Positions 24,294-33,000 of a DNA stretch of 39,613 nt are shown here, in pieces. A program made the translations under genes and the position numbers. Every line of letters begins with the position of its first letter. The first letter of the stretch is position 1. The notes beneath the pieces were generated by a model. The model had not been told where the DNA came from. It did no database searches and was given only the letters and a program-made list of their open reading frames with translations. Source of the stretch: Cloacimonetes bacterium UBA4175 (GTDB lineage Bacteria; Cloacimonadota; Cloacimonadia; Cloacimonadales; Cloacimonadaceae); contig DFUX01000018.1 of assembly GCA_002379855.1 (NCBI GenBank), positions 1 through 39,613 of the forward strand, read 5' to 3'.

Positions 24294-24584
24294 ATGAATA
24301 TACATTTTCGCGACGTTCAAGCCGGAAGCGTGGAAGCGCGGGCGATTGTGGAAATTGCCGAAGGTGTTTTTTTGAACGAGATCACCATCCTGAATATCGA
24401 TGGGGAGATTGTGGTGGAGTTTCCCAAAAAGAGCTTTATAGGAAAGTCCAAACGCACATTCTACATCGATATTATTACATTTGAGGATAACGACAAACGT
24501 ATTGTTTGGGAATTGGAGATCAAATCCGCCTACCGGGAATGGCGCAAGAACAATAAAAAAGTTTTAGTATATGAACAAAAATAA
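24294..24584 (+). CDS. Small protein, possibly SpoVG-like
   Basis: A 96-residue protein without signal peptide or membrane segment. The layout, with ARAIVEIAEGVFLNEITILN, a FPKKSF turn and then FYIDIITFEDN followed by IKSAYREWRK, recalls SpoVG-family proteins: a short beta sheet with a turn of 'MPSK' type, then a helix. The match is by eye and partial; SpoVG proteins bind nucleic acid in other bacteria. GGAG precedes ATG 24294 and the gene lies 18 bp before the aminotransferase, so both may be transcribed together. A role in controlling the fermentation cluster is only a guess. Confidence 0.6.
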   Translation: MNIHFRDVQAGSVEARAIVEIAEGVFLNEITILNIDGEIVVEFPKKSFIGKSKRTFYIDIITFEDNDKRIVWELEIKSAYREWRKNNKKVLVYEQK

Positions 24585-24602
24585 AGAAACTGGAGGATCA
24601 AA

Positions 24603-25823
24603 ATGATCAAAGACCTACAAGACGTTCTCTCCACTAACATCAAGGGAATGCGGCGCTCCGCCATCCGTGAGTTGCTCAAGTATCTGGGCCAGCCTGGCCT
24701 GATCTCGTTTTCGGGTGGCTTCCCAGCCCCGTCAACCTTTCCCATCGAGGAACTGAAAGGCATCATCAGCGAAGTGATGGACAAAGAGGCAGCCCTGGCT
24801 CTGCAGTATGGCACCACCGAAGGTGACAACCTGCTGCGCACCCTGTTGGTCGAGCGCTACAAAAAAGCCGGCATCGACATGGGCCTCGAAAACATAATCA
24901 TAACCACTGCCTCTCAACAGGCTTTGGACCTGATCGCCAAGATGTTTATCGATCGCGGAGACACAGTGGTCGTGGGCCTGCCCTCCTATCTGGGCGGACT
25001 GAGCGCGTTCAATTCCTACGGAGCGGACATGATCGGCATTCCGATGGACGATGAGGGCGAAAAACCCGATATCATGGAAGCCGAGATTAAAAAAGCCATT
25101 GCCCGCGGCAAGAAACCCAAATTCATCTATGTGATTCCGGATTTCCAGAATCCCGCCGGCATGACCATGAGCACCAAGCGCCGCAAGGAAGTCATTGAAA
25201 TCGCCCACAAATACGACATCCTGATCCTCGAAGACAGCCCCTACCGCGAGCTGCGCTACGTGGGCGAAACTCAACCCACAATCTATGAATTGGACGGAAC
25301 CGGCCATGTGATTCTGCTGGGCACCTTCTCCAAGATTTTCTGCCCCGGTTTCCGCATTGGCTGGGTCGCCGGACATCCCGACGTTCTGGACAAGATCGTG
25401 GTCGGCAAGCAAGCCACCGACCTCTGCACCCCTCCTTTCACCCAGCGCATCGCCGCCCGCTACATCGAGAAAGGCTACCTCGATCCCAAGATCAAGCAGA
25501 TCTGCAAGATGTACCAGTCCAAGCAAAAGGTCATGCTGGATTCCCTGCAGGAGTTCATGCCGGAAGAATTCACCTGGATCAAACCCGAGGGCGGACTCTT
25601 CCTGATGGCTTACGGGCCTGAATGGATGGACACCAACGCGCTGTTGCTCGACTGCATCAAGGAAGCGAACGTGGCTTATGTGGCTGGAACTTCCTTCTTC
25701 TGTGACAGAAAAGGCCACAACACCATGCGCTTGAACTTCTCCTACGAAACCGAAGAGCAGAACCGCGAAGGCTGCCGCAGACTGGGCGACTTCTTTAAGA
25801 AGGTCATCGCCAAGAGGTCCTGA
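24603..25823 (+). CDS. PLP-dependent class I aminotransferase
   Basis: Transfers an amino group from an amino acid to a 2-oxoacid, probably 2-oxoglutarate. The 406-residue protein belongs to the LysN/MocR-like fold-type I group: FSGGFPAPSTFP near the N-terminus, YGTTEGDNLLR, TTASQQALDL, then PDFQNPAGMTM with the Asn and the pyridine-holding Asp/Tyr (ILEDSPYRELRY). The Schiff-base lysine is in LGTFSKIFCPGFRIGW, and a C-terminal Arg in MRLNFSY binds the carboxylate. ATG 24603 follows GGAGGATCAAA. It precedes the Kor genes by 50 bp, consistent with removing amino groups from fermented amino acids before oxidation of the resulting 2-oxoacids. Exact amino-acid preference cannot be read. Confidence 0.92.
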   Translation: MIKDLQDVLSTNIKGMRRSAIRELLKYLGQPGLISFSGGFPAPSTFPIEELKGIISEVMDKEAALALQYGTTEGDNLLRTLLVERYKKAGIDMGLENIIITTASQQALDLIAKMFIDRGDTVVVGLPSYLGGLSAFNSYGADMIGIPMDDEGEKPDIMEAEIKKAIARGKKPKFIYVIPDFQNPAGMTMSTKRRKEVIEIAHKYDILILEDSPYRELRYVGETQPTIYELDGTGHVILLGTFSKIFCPGFRIGWVAGHPDVLDKIVVGKQATDLCTPPFTQRIAARYIEKGYLDPKIKQICKMYQSKQKVMLDSLQEFMPEEFTWIKPEGGLFLMAYGPEWMDTNALLLDCIKEANVAYVAGTSFFCDRKGHNTMRLNFSYETEEQNREGCRRLGDFFKKVIAKRS

Positions 25824-25873
25824 ACCCGGAAACAACATGTCGAAAACAATAATAAATAGAACCTGGAGGAACT

Positions 25874-26173
25874 ATGCCTAAAAAAGTCGAAAGAGACCGT
25901 ATGGGCATGATCATCAGGGAGGAAGACGCTCCGGAAAAGATGGAGGTGGAACTCACCGAAGTCAAGGCTCCCGGAGATGACGATTCCCCTGTGCTTATCT
26001 ATTACAACTGGTGCAAGAAATGTGGCATCTGCGTAGCATTTTGCCCCACAGGCTGCCTGGGCCGCAAGGCCGACGGCTCCCCCTATGTGGCTGCTCCGGA
26101 AAAGTGCATCCATTGCGAAACCTGCGACAGGCTTTGTCCGGACTTTGCCATCACCGGCGCCAAAGACCGTTAG
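25874..26173 (+). CDS. korD: 2-oxoacid:ferredoxin oxidoreductase delta (ferredoxin) subunit, KorD-like
   Basis: A 99-residue ferredoxin-type subunit carrying electrons from the thiamine-diphosphate centre to free ferredoxin. Two 4Fe-4S sites are plain: CKKCGICVAFCPTGC and CIHCETCDRLCP, each C-x2-C-x2-C-x3-C. The N-terminal 45 residues are charged and disordered-looking. ATG 25874 has GGAGG upstream. It is followed 9 bp later by the alpha subunit. The order delta-alpha-beta-gamma (with the separate small ferredoxin subunit first) is typical of 2-oxoglutarate and related enzymes. Confidence 0.9.
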   Translation: MPKKVERDRMGMIIREEDAPEKMEVELTEVKAPGDDDSPVLIYYNWCKKCGICVAFCPTGCLGRKADGSPYVAAPEKCIHCETCDRLCPDFAITGAKDR

Positions 26174-26182
26174 GAGATCATT

Positions 26183-27418
26183 ATGCAGAAAAAAACCAAA
26201 ACCACGAAGACAGCTCCTAAGCCCACAAAGCCGACAGCGGAAAAACCCGATAGCAAACTGGGTGAACTGCAAACCACGCGGGAGCGCAAGACCGTATTGA
26301 TGCAAGGCAACGAAGCGGTCGCCTATGGCGCTCTGGATGCCGGTTGCGACTTCTTTGCCGGATACCCGATCACTCCCTCGACAGAGATAGCCGAGATCCT
26401 CGCGCTGGAACTTCCCAAGCGCGGCGGGGTCTTTGTGCAGATGGAAGACGAAATAGCCAGCATCTGCGCCATCACAGGCGCGTCCCTTGCCGGCGCGAAG
26501 TCTCTCACTGCCACCTCCGGCCCCGGCTTTTCCCTGATGCAGGAAGGCATCGGCTTTGCCAGGATCACAGAAACCCCCTGCGTGGTGGTGAACGTGCAAC
26601 GCGTGGGACCCTCCACAGGCATGCCCACCAGCTGCGCCCAGGGCGAGATCCAGCAATCCCGTTGGGGCAGCCATGGCGACAGCCCTGCCATCGTGCTCTA
26701 TCCGGACAGCGTGAAGGAATGCTACGAACTGACGATCCGCGCCGTCAACCTCGCCGAAAAATACCGCACCTGCGTCATCCTGCTTTTGGATGAGGTGCTG
26801 GGACACATGCGCGAGGCAGTCAGCCTGCCCGACATGGCCAACGTGCGCGTCATTTCCCGCATCAAACCGACCGTTCCTCCCCACTGGTACAAACACTACG
26901 ATAAGAACCAGAAATATCTCTCCCCGCTCGCCAGTTACGGTGAGGGATACCGGTTCCATGTGACCGGCCTCACTCACGACCAACTGGGATTTCCTACTAA
27001 TAAGGTGACCGAAGCGGCGGAGATGATGGATCGCCTGCGTAAGAAGATCACCTATAATATTCGCGATCTGGTTCAGATCGAAAGCTATCAGATGGAAGAC
27101 GCCAAGATCGCCATCTTCGCCGCCGGAATAGTTGCCCGCGCCGCCAAGGCAGCTGTGGCGATGGCCCGGCTCGAAGGCATCCCCGTGGGCTTGTTGCGTC
27201 CCCTCACAATCTGGCCTTTCCCCGACGAAGCGGTGCGCAAGATGCTGCGCGACGTGGACATCGTGGTGGTGCCAGAACTCAACCAGGGACAATTGGTGCG
27301 TGAAATCCAACGCTTGGTGAAGGACAGAAGCGACAGCAAGCTGATCAAAATCCAGCGCGTTAACGGACAACTGATCTCACCCCAGGACATCCTGAGTACA
27401 ATGAAGGAGGGAATGTAA
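26183..27418 (+). CDS. korA: 2-oxoacid:ferredoxin oxidoreductase alpha subunit, KorA-like
   Basis: Alpha subunit (pyrimidine-binding side of the TPP site) of an oxygen-sensitive oxidoreductase that turns a 2-oxoacid and CoA into acyl-CoA, CO2 and reduced ferredoxin. The 411-residue chain has a lysine-rich 40-residue N-terminal tail, GNEAVAYGALDAGCDFFAGY (domain I), then YPITPSTEIAE, the VQMEDEIASICA stretch whose Glu pairs with TPP, and TATSGPGFSLMQEGIG. ARAAKAAVAMARLEGIPVGLL in the last third is domain II. The KorA-like sequence favours 2-oxoglutarate, but a branched-chain 2-oxoacid is possible. It starts 9 bp after korD and ends 2 bp before korB. Confidence 0.9.
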   Translation: MQKKTKTTKTAPKPTKPTAEKPDSKLGELQTTRERKTVLMQGNEAVAYGALDAGCDFFAGYPITPSTEIAEILALELPKRGGVFVQMEDEIASICAITGASLAGAKSLTATSGPGFSLMQEGIGFARITETPCVVVNVQRVGPSTGMPTSCAQGEIQQSRWGSHGDSPAIVLYPDSVKECYELTIRAVNLAEKYRTCVILLLDEVLGHMREAVSLPDMANVRVISRIKPTVPPHWYKHYDKNQKYLSPLASYGEGYRFHVTGLTHDQLGFPTNKVTEAAEMMDRLRKKITYNIRDLVQIESYQMEDAKIAIFAAGIVARAAKAAVAMARLEGIPVGLLRPLTIWPFPDEAVRKMLRDVDIVVVPELNQGQLVREIQRLVKDRSDSKLIKIQRVNGQLISPQDILSTMKEGM

Positions 27419-27420
27419 TC

Positions 27421-28263
27421 ATGGCCAATATACCTCAACGCATTATCCATGAATGGCTGCGCCACGACAAGAAATTCCCCCACGTGTGGTGCGCCGGTTG
27501 CTCCAATGGCATCGTGCTGGGCTCGATCATCCGCGCCCTGGCGGGAATGAATATCGACCGCGACGACATCGTGATGGTCTCTGGCATTGGCTGCTCCTCA
27601 CGCATGCCCGTGTATGTGGATTTCAATACACTGCATACCCTGCATGGGCGCTCCATCGCCTATGCCACCGGCATCAAGATGCACAAACCGCACCTCAAGG
27701 TGATCGTCATCACTGGTGACGGCGACTGCACCGCGATCGGCGGCAACCATATGATCCACGCCGCCCGCCGCAATATCGACCTCACCGTGATCCTGATCAA
27801 CAACAGCATCTACGGCATGACCGGCGGCCAGGCCTCTCCCACCACCCCGCACGAGGCTATCGCCACCACAGCTCCCTATGGCAACATCGAGCCGGACTTC
27901 AACGTCTGCGACCTGGCCATGGGAGCGGGAGCTTCCTTCGTTGCCCGCACCACCGCCTTCCATACTGTGGAGGTGCAGAACATAGTGAGGGAAGCGATAG
28001 ATCATCCGGGATTCGCCCTCATCGAAGTGATCAGCGCCTGCCCGGTAATCTATGGCAGGCTCAATAAAAAAGGCGGACCGCCCCAGATGCTGAAAGACAT
28101 GCGGGACAACTCGGTGCCCCTCTCCGCGGCGGAAAAACTGCCCCCCGAAAAACTGGAGGGCAAGATCATCCGCGGAGTGCTGCGCAAGGAGATCAAACCC
28201 GAATTCTGCGCCAGTTATGCCGATTTGGTTAAACGCGTGCAGGCGATGGGAGGTGAGAAATGA
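27421..28263 (+). CDS. korB: 2-oxoacid:ferredoxin oxidoreductase beta subunit, KorB-like
   Basis: Beta subunit of 280 residues that holds TPP. The conserved blocks are WCAGCSNGIVLGSIIRAL (cysteines ligate the proximal cluster), SGIGCSSRMPVYVDFNT and TLHGRSIAYATGIK. The TPP/Mg motif follows as GDGDCTAIGGNHMIHAARRN, then INNSIYGMTGGQASPTTP. These match KorB-type chains closely. ATG 27421 lies 2 bp after the alpha stop, with GGAGG overlapping that gene's end. The end overlaps the gamma start (ATGA at 28260), so the complex is made stoichiometrically. Confidence 0.93.
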   Translation: MANIPQRIIHEWLRHDKKFPHVWCAGCSNGIVLGSIIRALAGMNIDRDDIVMVSGIGCSSRMPVYVDFNTLHTLHGRSIAYATGIKMHKPHLKVIVITGDGDCTAIGGNHMIHAARRNIDLTVILINNSIYGMTGGQASPTTPHEAIATTAPYGNIEPDFNVCDLAMGAGASFVARTTAFHTVEVQNIVREAIDHPGFALIEVISACPVIYGRLNKKGGPPQMLKDMRDNSVPLSAAEKLPPEKLEGKIIRGVLRKEIKPEFCASYADLVKRVQAMGGEK

Positions 28264-28802
28264 CGAACTATGAGATTCGCCTTTCAGGAAGCGGCGGACA
28301 GGGCTTGATCCTGGCAGGGATCATCCTCGGACGCGCCGCCGTGCTCGATAAACGCAGGGTTACCCAAACCCAGAGCTACGGCCCCGAATCACGCGGGGGT
28401 TCTTCCCGCGCGGATGTCATCATCAGCGACCAGGAAATCTACTTTCCTGAAGCCACGAGCTTCGACTGCTTGCTGGCCCTCACCCAGGAAGCTTGCGACA
28501 AATATCTCTTTGACCTGCGGGAAAACGGGATTCTGATCATCGACACCACCTATGTGAAGAACCTCGCCCTGGCAGCGGAAAACACCTACGAGTTGCCTTT
28601 CACGGAAATCGCCATCGAGAAGCTGGGAAGCCCAATCAGCACCAACATCCTCTCCCTGGCTTTTCTGGTCAAGGTCACCGGAATCGTCAAAGAAAGCTCT
28701 CTCAAGCAATCCATCTCCGAATCGGTGAAACCAGCCTTTGTGGACCTCAACCTCAAAGCCATGAAGCTGGGCTTCGAGCTGGCAGCAAAATATCAGAAAT
28801 AG
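28260..28802 (+). CDS. korC: 2-oxoacid:ferredoxin oxidoreductase gamma subunit, KorC-like
   Basis: Gamma subunit of 180 residues that shapes the CoA-binding side of the complex. IRLSGSGGQGLILAGIILG at the start and QTQSYGPESRGGSSRADVIIS further on are the family signatures. The rest is an alpha/beta domain without cofactor cysteines. It overlaps korB by 4 bp and has GGAGG. The four subunits are complete, so the complex should be functional; the following epimerase gene is 12 bp away. Confidence 0.93.
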   Translation: MTNYEIRLSGSGGQGLILAGIILGRAAVLDKRRVTQTQSYGPESRGGSSRADVIISDQEIYFPEATSFDCLLALTQEACDKYLFDLRENGILIIDTTYVKNLALAAENTYELPFTEIAIEKLGSPISTNILSLAFLVKVTGIVKESSLKQSISESVKPAFVDLNLKAMKLGFELAAKYQK

Positions 28803-28814
28803 GAGACCCCGCCC

Positions 28815-29219
28815 ATGATCAAACGCGTTTCCCACATAGGCATCGCGGTCAAAGACCTGGACAAAGGGATCGAGTTTTACCAAAAGCTCGGCCTGGAGCT
28901 CGAGGGAACCGAGGAAGTGCCTTCCCAAAAGGTGAAGGTTGCCTTCTTCCCCTGCGGCGACACCCGCATCGAGCTGCTGGCGCCCACCTCCGAAGACAGC
29001 CCGGTGGCAAAGTTCATCGAAAAGAAGGGCGAGGGAATTCAACACATCGCCTTTGCGGTGGATGACCTGCCCAAAGCACTGGAAAAAGCAGAGGAAAGCG
29101 GAGTTACCCTCATCGACAAGGAACCCAGACCGGGAGCCCATAACGCGGATATCGCGTTCTTGCATCCCCGTTCCACCCTGGGGGTTTTGATCGAACTCTG
29201 CAAGGAAAACAAACACTAA
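28815..29219 (+). CDS. mce: Methylmalonyl-CoA epimerase
   Basis: Interconverts (S)- and (R)-methylmalonyl-CoA, a step between propionyl-CoA and succinyl-CoA. The 134-residue vicinal oxygen chelate protein has two beta-alpha-beta modules. The first begins SHIGIAVKDLDKGIEFY with a metal-binding His, and IQHIAFAVDDL gives the second His. The Glu ligand near the C-terminus is in VLIELCK, and a catalytic Glu in TRIELLAP. Length and residues are complete. It is the last gene of the aminotransferase-Kor unit; a strong terminator lies 28 bp beyond its stop. The position ties 2-oxoglutarate-derived succinyl-CoA to propionate formation, in line with amino-acid fermentation. Confidence 0.93.
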   Translation: MIKRVSHIGIAVKDLDKGIEFYQKLGLELEGTEEVPSQKVKVAFFPCGDTRIELLAPTSEDSPVAKFIEKKGEGIQHIAFAVDDLPKALEKAEESGVTLIDKEPRPGAHNADIAFLHPRSTLGVLIELCKENKH

Positions 29220-29247
29220 AGACAGCGGTTCTTACCGCTCCGATAAT

Positions 29248-29282
29248 GGGGTGGCGGACAGTATTGTCTGCCACCCCTTTTT
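29248..29282 (+). terminator. Rho-independent terminator of the Kor-epimerase operon
   Basis: A 13-bp stem, GGGGTGGCGGACA with TGTCTGCCACCCC (one G-T wobble), a 4-nt loop GTAT, then TTTTT at 29278-29282. It lies 28 bp after the epimerase stop. On the other strand no T run follows the hairpin, so it works in the plus direction only. Confidence 0.93.
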
Positions 29283-29490
29283 GTTACGGATGCCATATTC
29301 AGGATTTTAACGGCATGACTTTCTGTTGCTTATGATTGATGGTGTGTGTTTGGCTCTTGTATCCTCACGACTCATTGACCGCCCATTGACGTCCGGCTGA
29401 TTTCTGTTCCTGCGATTACTCAGCGATCAATTACCCATCAATGAGCGATCAGCACATGAGGCCCAAGCACGGTTTTGTTTGTGCTGATTC

Positions 29491-29740
29491 TAAAAAGACT
29501 GGATCCCGGGGACACAGCATTGTAGTCTGGAGGTGTTTATTTCGGGACTGGCTGCTTGTTTCTAAAAGACTGGATCCCGGGTCAAGTCACCCCACCAAAC
29601 CGCTACGCGCTTCGGCGGGGACCCCGACTGACCGGGATGACACGGCTTTTTAGTCTGGAGGTGTTTGTTTCGGGGCTGGCTGCTTGTTTCTAAAAGACTG
29701 GATCCCGGGTCAAGTACGCTTGCCCGGGATGACACAGTAT
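29491..29740. repeat. Tandem palindromic repeats with GGATCCCGGG core
   Basis: AAAAGACTGGATCCCGGG occurs at about 29493-29510, 29564-29581 and 29692-29709. Copies one and two are followed by a shared TAGTCTGGAGGTGTTT then CGGG-CTGGCTGCTTGTTTC block. Copies two and three carry variable hairpins closed by CCGGGATGACAC; the third is nearly perfect (ATCCCGGG-CAAG / CTTG-CCCGGGAT). Short frames across it read like 'DPGS...DDT', typical of translated REP-like palindromes, and are not genes. The whole gap 29220-30065 is non-coding. Confidence 0.85.
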
Positions 29741-29760
29741 ATAGCCTGGTGGACTTGTTT

Positions 29761-29867
29761 CAGGGGAACCTTTCCACCTTCAAAGATCCTGCAGATCCTG
29801 TCGATCCTGTTATCCGCGTTCTATCAACACGTCACCACGAGAGTCTGTCAGGGGAACCTTTCCACCT
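29761..29867. repeat. Direct repeat pair and short tandem repeat
   Basis: CAGGGGAACCTTTCCACCT occurs exactly at 29761-29779 and 29849-29867 (88-bp period). Between them, three near-copies of GATCCTG(T/C) form a 10-bp tandem at 29785-29810. This continues the repeat island before copy D of the dispersed family. Confidence 0.8.
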
Positions 29868-29933
29868 ATCGTAGCACCTATATATATGGGGGGGATGGTC
29901 CTCATTTGCATCACCCTCCCCGGCCTTAGTCTT

Positions 29934-30020
29934 CCTTGGGTCAACCTTATAATTTATAAGGATGACCTAAGGATGATGGCTCCAAAGCCAGTAGCAGCAA
30001 AGGAGGGCGGTATGCAGGAA
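29934..30020 (+). repeat. Dispersed compound repeat, copy D (full form)
   Basis: Starts with CCTTGGGTCAACCTTATAA and TTATAAGGATGACC (palindrome with one mismatch), then CTAAGGATGATGGCTCCAAAGCC, AGTAGCAGCAAAGGA and TATGCAGGAA. It closely matches the reverse complement of copy B at 10751-10843. It lies just beyond the 3' end of the subtilase gene, between convergent units. Confidence 0.88.
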
Positions 30021-30065
30021 TTTGAGAAACATACACACCAAAATGAGCGATTGGAGTATTTGGTA

Positions 30066-33000
30066 TCAGCGAATGATGGCCAGTTTGCCGCGCGCGATGT
30101 CGCCATCCATTTCGATCAAGTAGAAATAGACTCCCGAAGAAACGTTAACGCCGTCTCTGTTTTTGAGGTTCCACATCCATTTGCTGTTGCCCTGAAGGGG
30201 GTCGAAGGGTCCGATGTCGCCGGAGTAAACAAGGTTTCCGCTGGTGCTGAAGATCTTGATGCGTCCTTTTTTGTGGGGCGGGAAGTTGGCAAAATAGCAG
30301 TAGGGGTTATCTTTTGCCAGCACCGGATTGGGAAAGACGACCACGGATTCCAGGTTTTTGGTGTTGATCAGGCTGAAGCGGGCTACGTTATACTGGGGGG
30401 AGATCACGTTTCCTGCCAGATCACGTATGTTGCTGATCCGCAGATAGTAGGCTGAGGTGGAGTATTTTATTGGACTGGCAAGGGTCACCAGCAGTTCGTC
30501 GTCGTGGTGGCTCACCGACAGCAGGGAGTTATCGGCGTCGGTGGTGGGGCAGGTCAGATGGAAATTATCCAGCCGCTCCGGATTGGGGTTGTCCGGCAAC
30601 AGCGATTCGCTGAACTTGATCAAAACGGATTTGCCATTGGGCTGAACGGTGGCGGAAAGCACCCTCGGCTGCTCGGTATCCTCAAAGTAGGGGAACTGGC
30701 AGCTCAAGGAACTGATCTTTATTCCTGCCAAGCTTTCCAGATTGTTCATCTGCAGGGTAAAATCCTCCCCGATCACAGGCAGGGGCTTGTTGAAGCGCAG
30801 GTGTAATCCGGTGTTGCCATTCACTCCGTTCACGGAAGAAGGGTTGTCCATGCCATGGCTGAGGAAAAAGAGGGAGGGATTGAGGTTGGATGATGCCATG
30901 GGACAATCGAAAAACACGCGTACCTCGTTGGCGCTGACCATCCCGGAGCGTTCCATTATCAACTGGGGCACCCGGTTGGGGGTGGCGTTAATCCAGGTGG
31001 TTGGCACGCTTTCCGGAGGGCTGTAAGCGTTGTTTACAGCGGTGATCCTGTATTGATATGTTTGTCCCTCAGACAGATCCACATCCATATAGCTGTCCGA
31101 GACAACATTGTCTGCCAGCATGATCACCTGTCCGTCTGGATCCTGGCGGTAGAGCCGGAAGTAATCCGCCTCGCCGGTCAACCAGGTCAGTTGCACAGTG
31201 GCGTGATCCATTGGCGTGGCGAGGAAGTTAACCGGACTGGGAGGGCCGGTGTAGGGTTCCTGCCGGTTCCACTGAACGGCTCGGATCGTATCCGGTGCCA
31301 CCTCGTAATTGGTGAGGAACCAAGGTGAACCGTTGCTGTCGCGCGTGGCGAGGATTCTGTAGGTCTGATAGCTGTTAGCGTGGAAGATTGGCTTGAACTT
31401 GTAGTCTATGTATTTGAGAATATAGAGGTTTGGCGCTATTGCCAGGATGATCTCGTCCTTACCGTCGTCGTCCAGGTCAATGGCTTGGATGGCGTTTTGG
31501 GAGACCACATCATTGAACATCACGGAGCCCATGCTGCTGTAATAGTTGTTGCCGTTGCTCCTGAAGCCCTCAAAATACCAGAAATTGCGGTTGGGATCCA
31601 GCACATCGCGATAGTATCCGCCCACCATAAAGTCCTGAACCCCATTGCCGTCGAAGTCTCCGCTGGTAATGCTGTAGGTATTGGCCACAGGCAATCGTGT
31701 GGACCAGGTCATCTCGTGGAGATTATCATTTCTGATCTCAAACATCATCACGTCGCCATCGGTGTCGGCTGTTAGAATGTCAAGGTAGTTGTCATTGTCA
31801 AAATTATTTACAGTGATGGTCGGCACAAAAGTGTTACGCATATTGGTAGGGCTGGTGTTGATCAATTGATTCTTGGGCAAAAAGGTGTTTCCGCTGCGCT
31901 TGTAAGCCTGTATTATCCTTTGTTGGGCCAGGTCTTTGACCAATAGTACGTCTTGGATGCCATCCCCGGAGTAGTCGGCAATGGTGCCTCCTGTCACGGA
32001 TGCTTCCTCCCAGAGGGGCAGGTTTGGATACTGGCTCGAGCCATGGCTTTCCAGGATCACTGCGGTGTCTCCCCTCAACATCAGGATTTCCTGTCCGGAA
32101 TTGTTGGTGTCGCCCGCGCCCAACAGCCAGAAGCTGTCGTTGAACGAGTGGCTCACCACGTGTCCGCCCGGCTGGGGCTGATAAGCCAAAACGTTGCCGT
32201 AGCCGCTGGCGGGGAGATCCATTGCCAGATACTCTGGCAGGCCATCCGAATTGTAATCGAAGGTATAATTCAAGGGCACGCGGGGATTTCCCACTTCCTC
32301 CCATTCGAATCCGTACACCGGAATAGATTCGTAGGTGATGGTGGTAAAGTTGTTGATCAGACCGGAATGCAGGCTAATGTTGCTGTTGTTGGTTGCCTTG
32401 TATTCAATGCCGATCGGCCCTTCAGGAATTGTGGGTGGGAGAGACCAGACGTGCAGAGTGTCCAGTTTGGTGCTGTAACAACGGTGCAGACTGGAATCGG
32501 AGGCATGCACCAGTAGTTCGCTGATGACCGGTTCATCGAAGACCGCCGAGACGTAATAACGCAGGTTTTGTCTGTCGTAGCGCTTGAAAGACTGGAGCGA
32601 GCCCTCTTTGAGCTGCGGGATGGTGGTGTCGTAGGTAAGATTCCGGAAATACTGGTATTTACCGCCGCCGCGTTTGTGGTATTCGATGCGCAGTTTGTAT
32701 TCTCCCTCTGGGAAGCCTTCGGGAATGTAAAAGTAGGCCAGAGAATCGTTGATCACCTGGTTGGTGTGATACACCGGGTAGTTGGTGTGTTCGCTTACGT
32801 CGTACCAATCCAATTGAGTGGGATTCTTGGCGCTTGAGTACATCACCGTGTAGCGGAAGAGATCGCTGCCGCAGACAGTTCCATCTATCCTGGTGCTGCC
32901 GGTCAGGCCGAAATGCTCGGTTGGATTGTCGATGTAAACCAAGGGGGGGCTGGCATTTTCGAGCAGCTTCTGGATGTTCAGCAGGCCGTGGCCATATTTG

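Noticed and set aside
29441..29929. Short frames in the repeat island as genes
   Set aside because: They consist of translated palindromes (DPGS, DDT patterns), have no ribosome sites and change frame between repeat copies.
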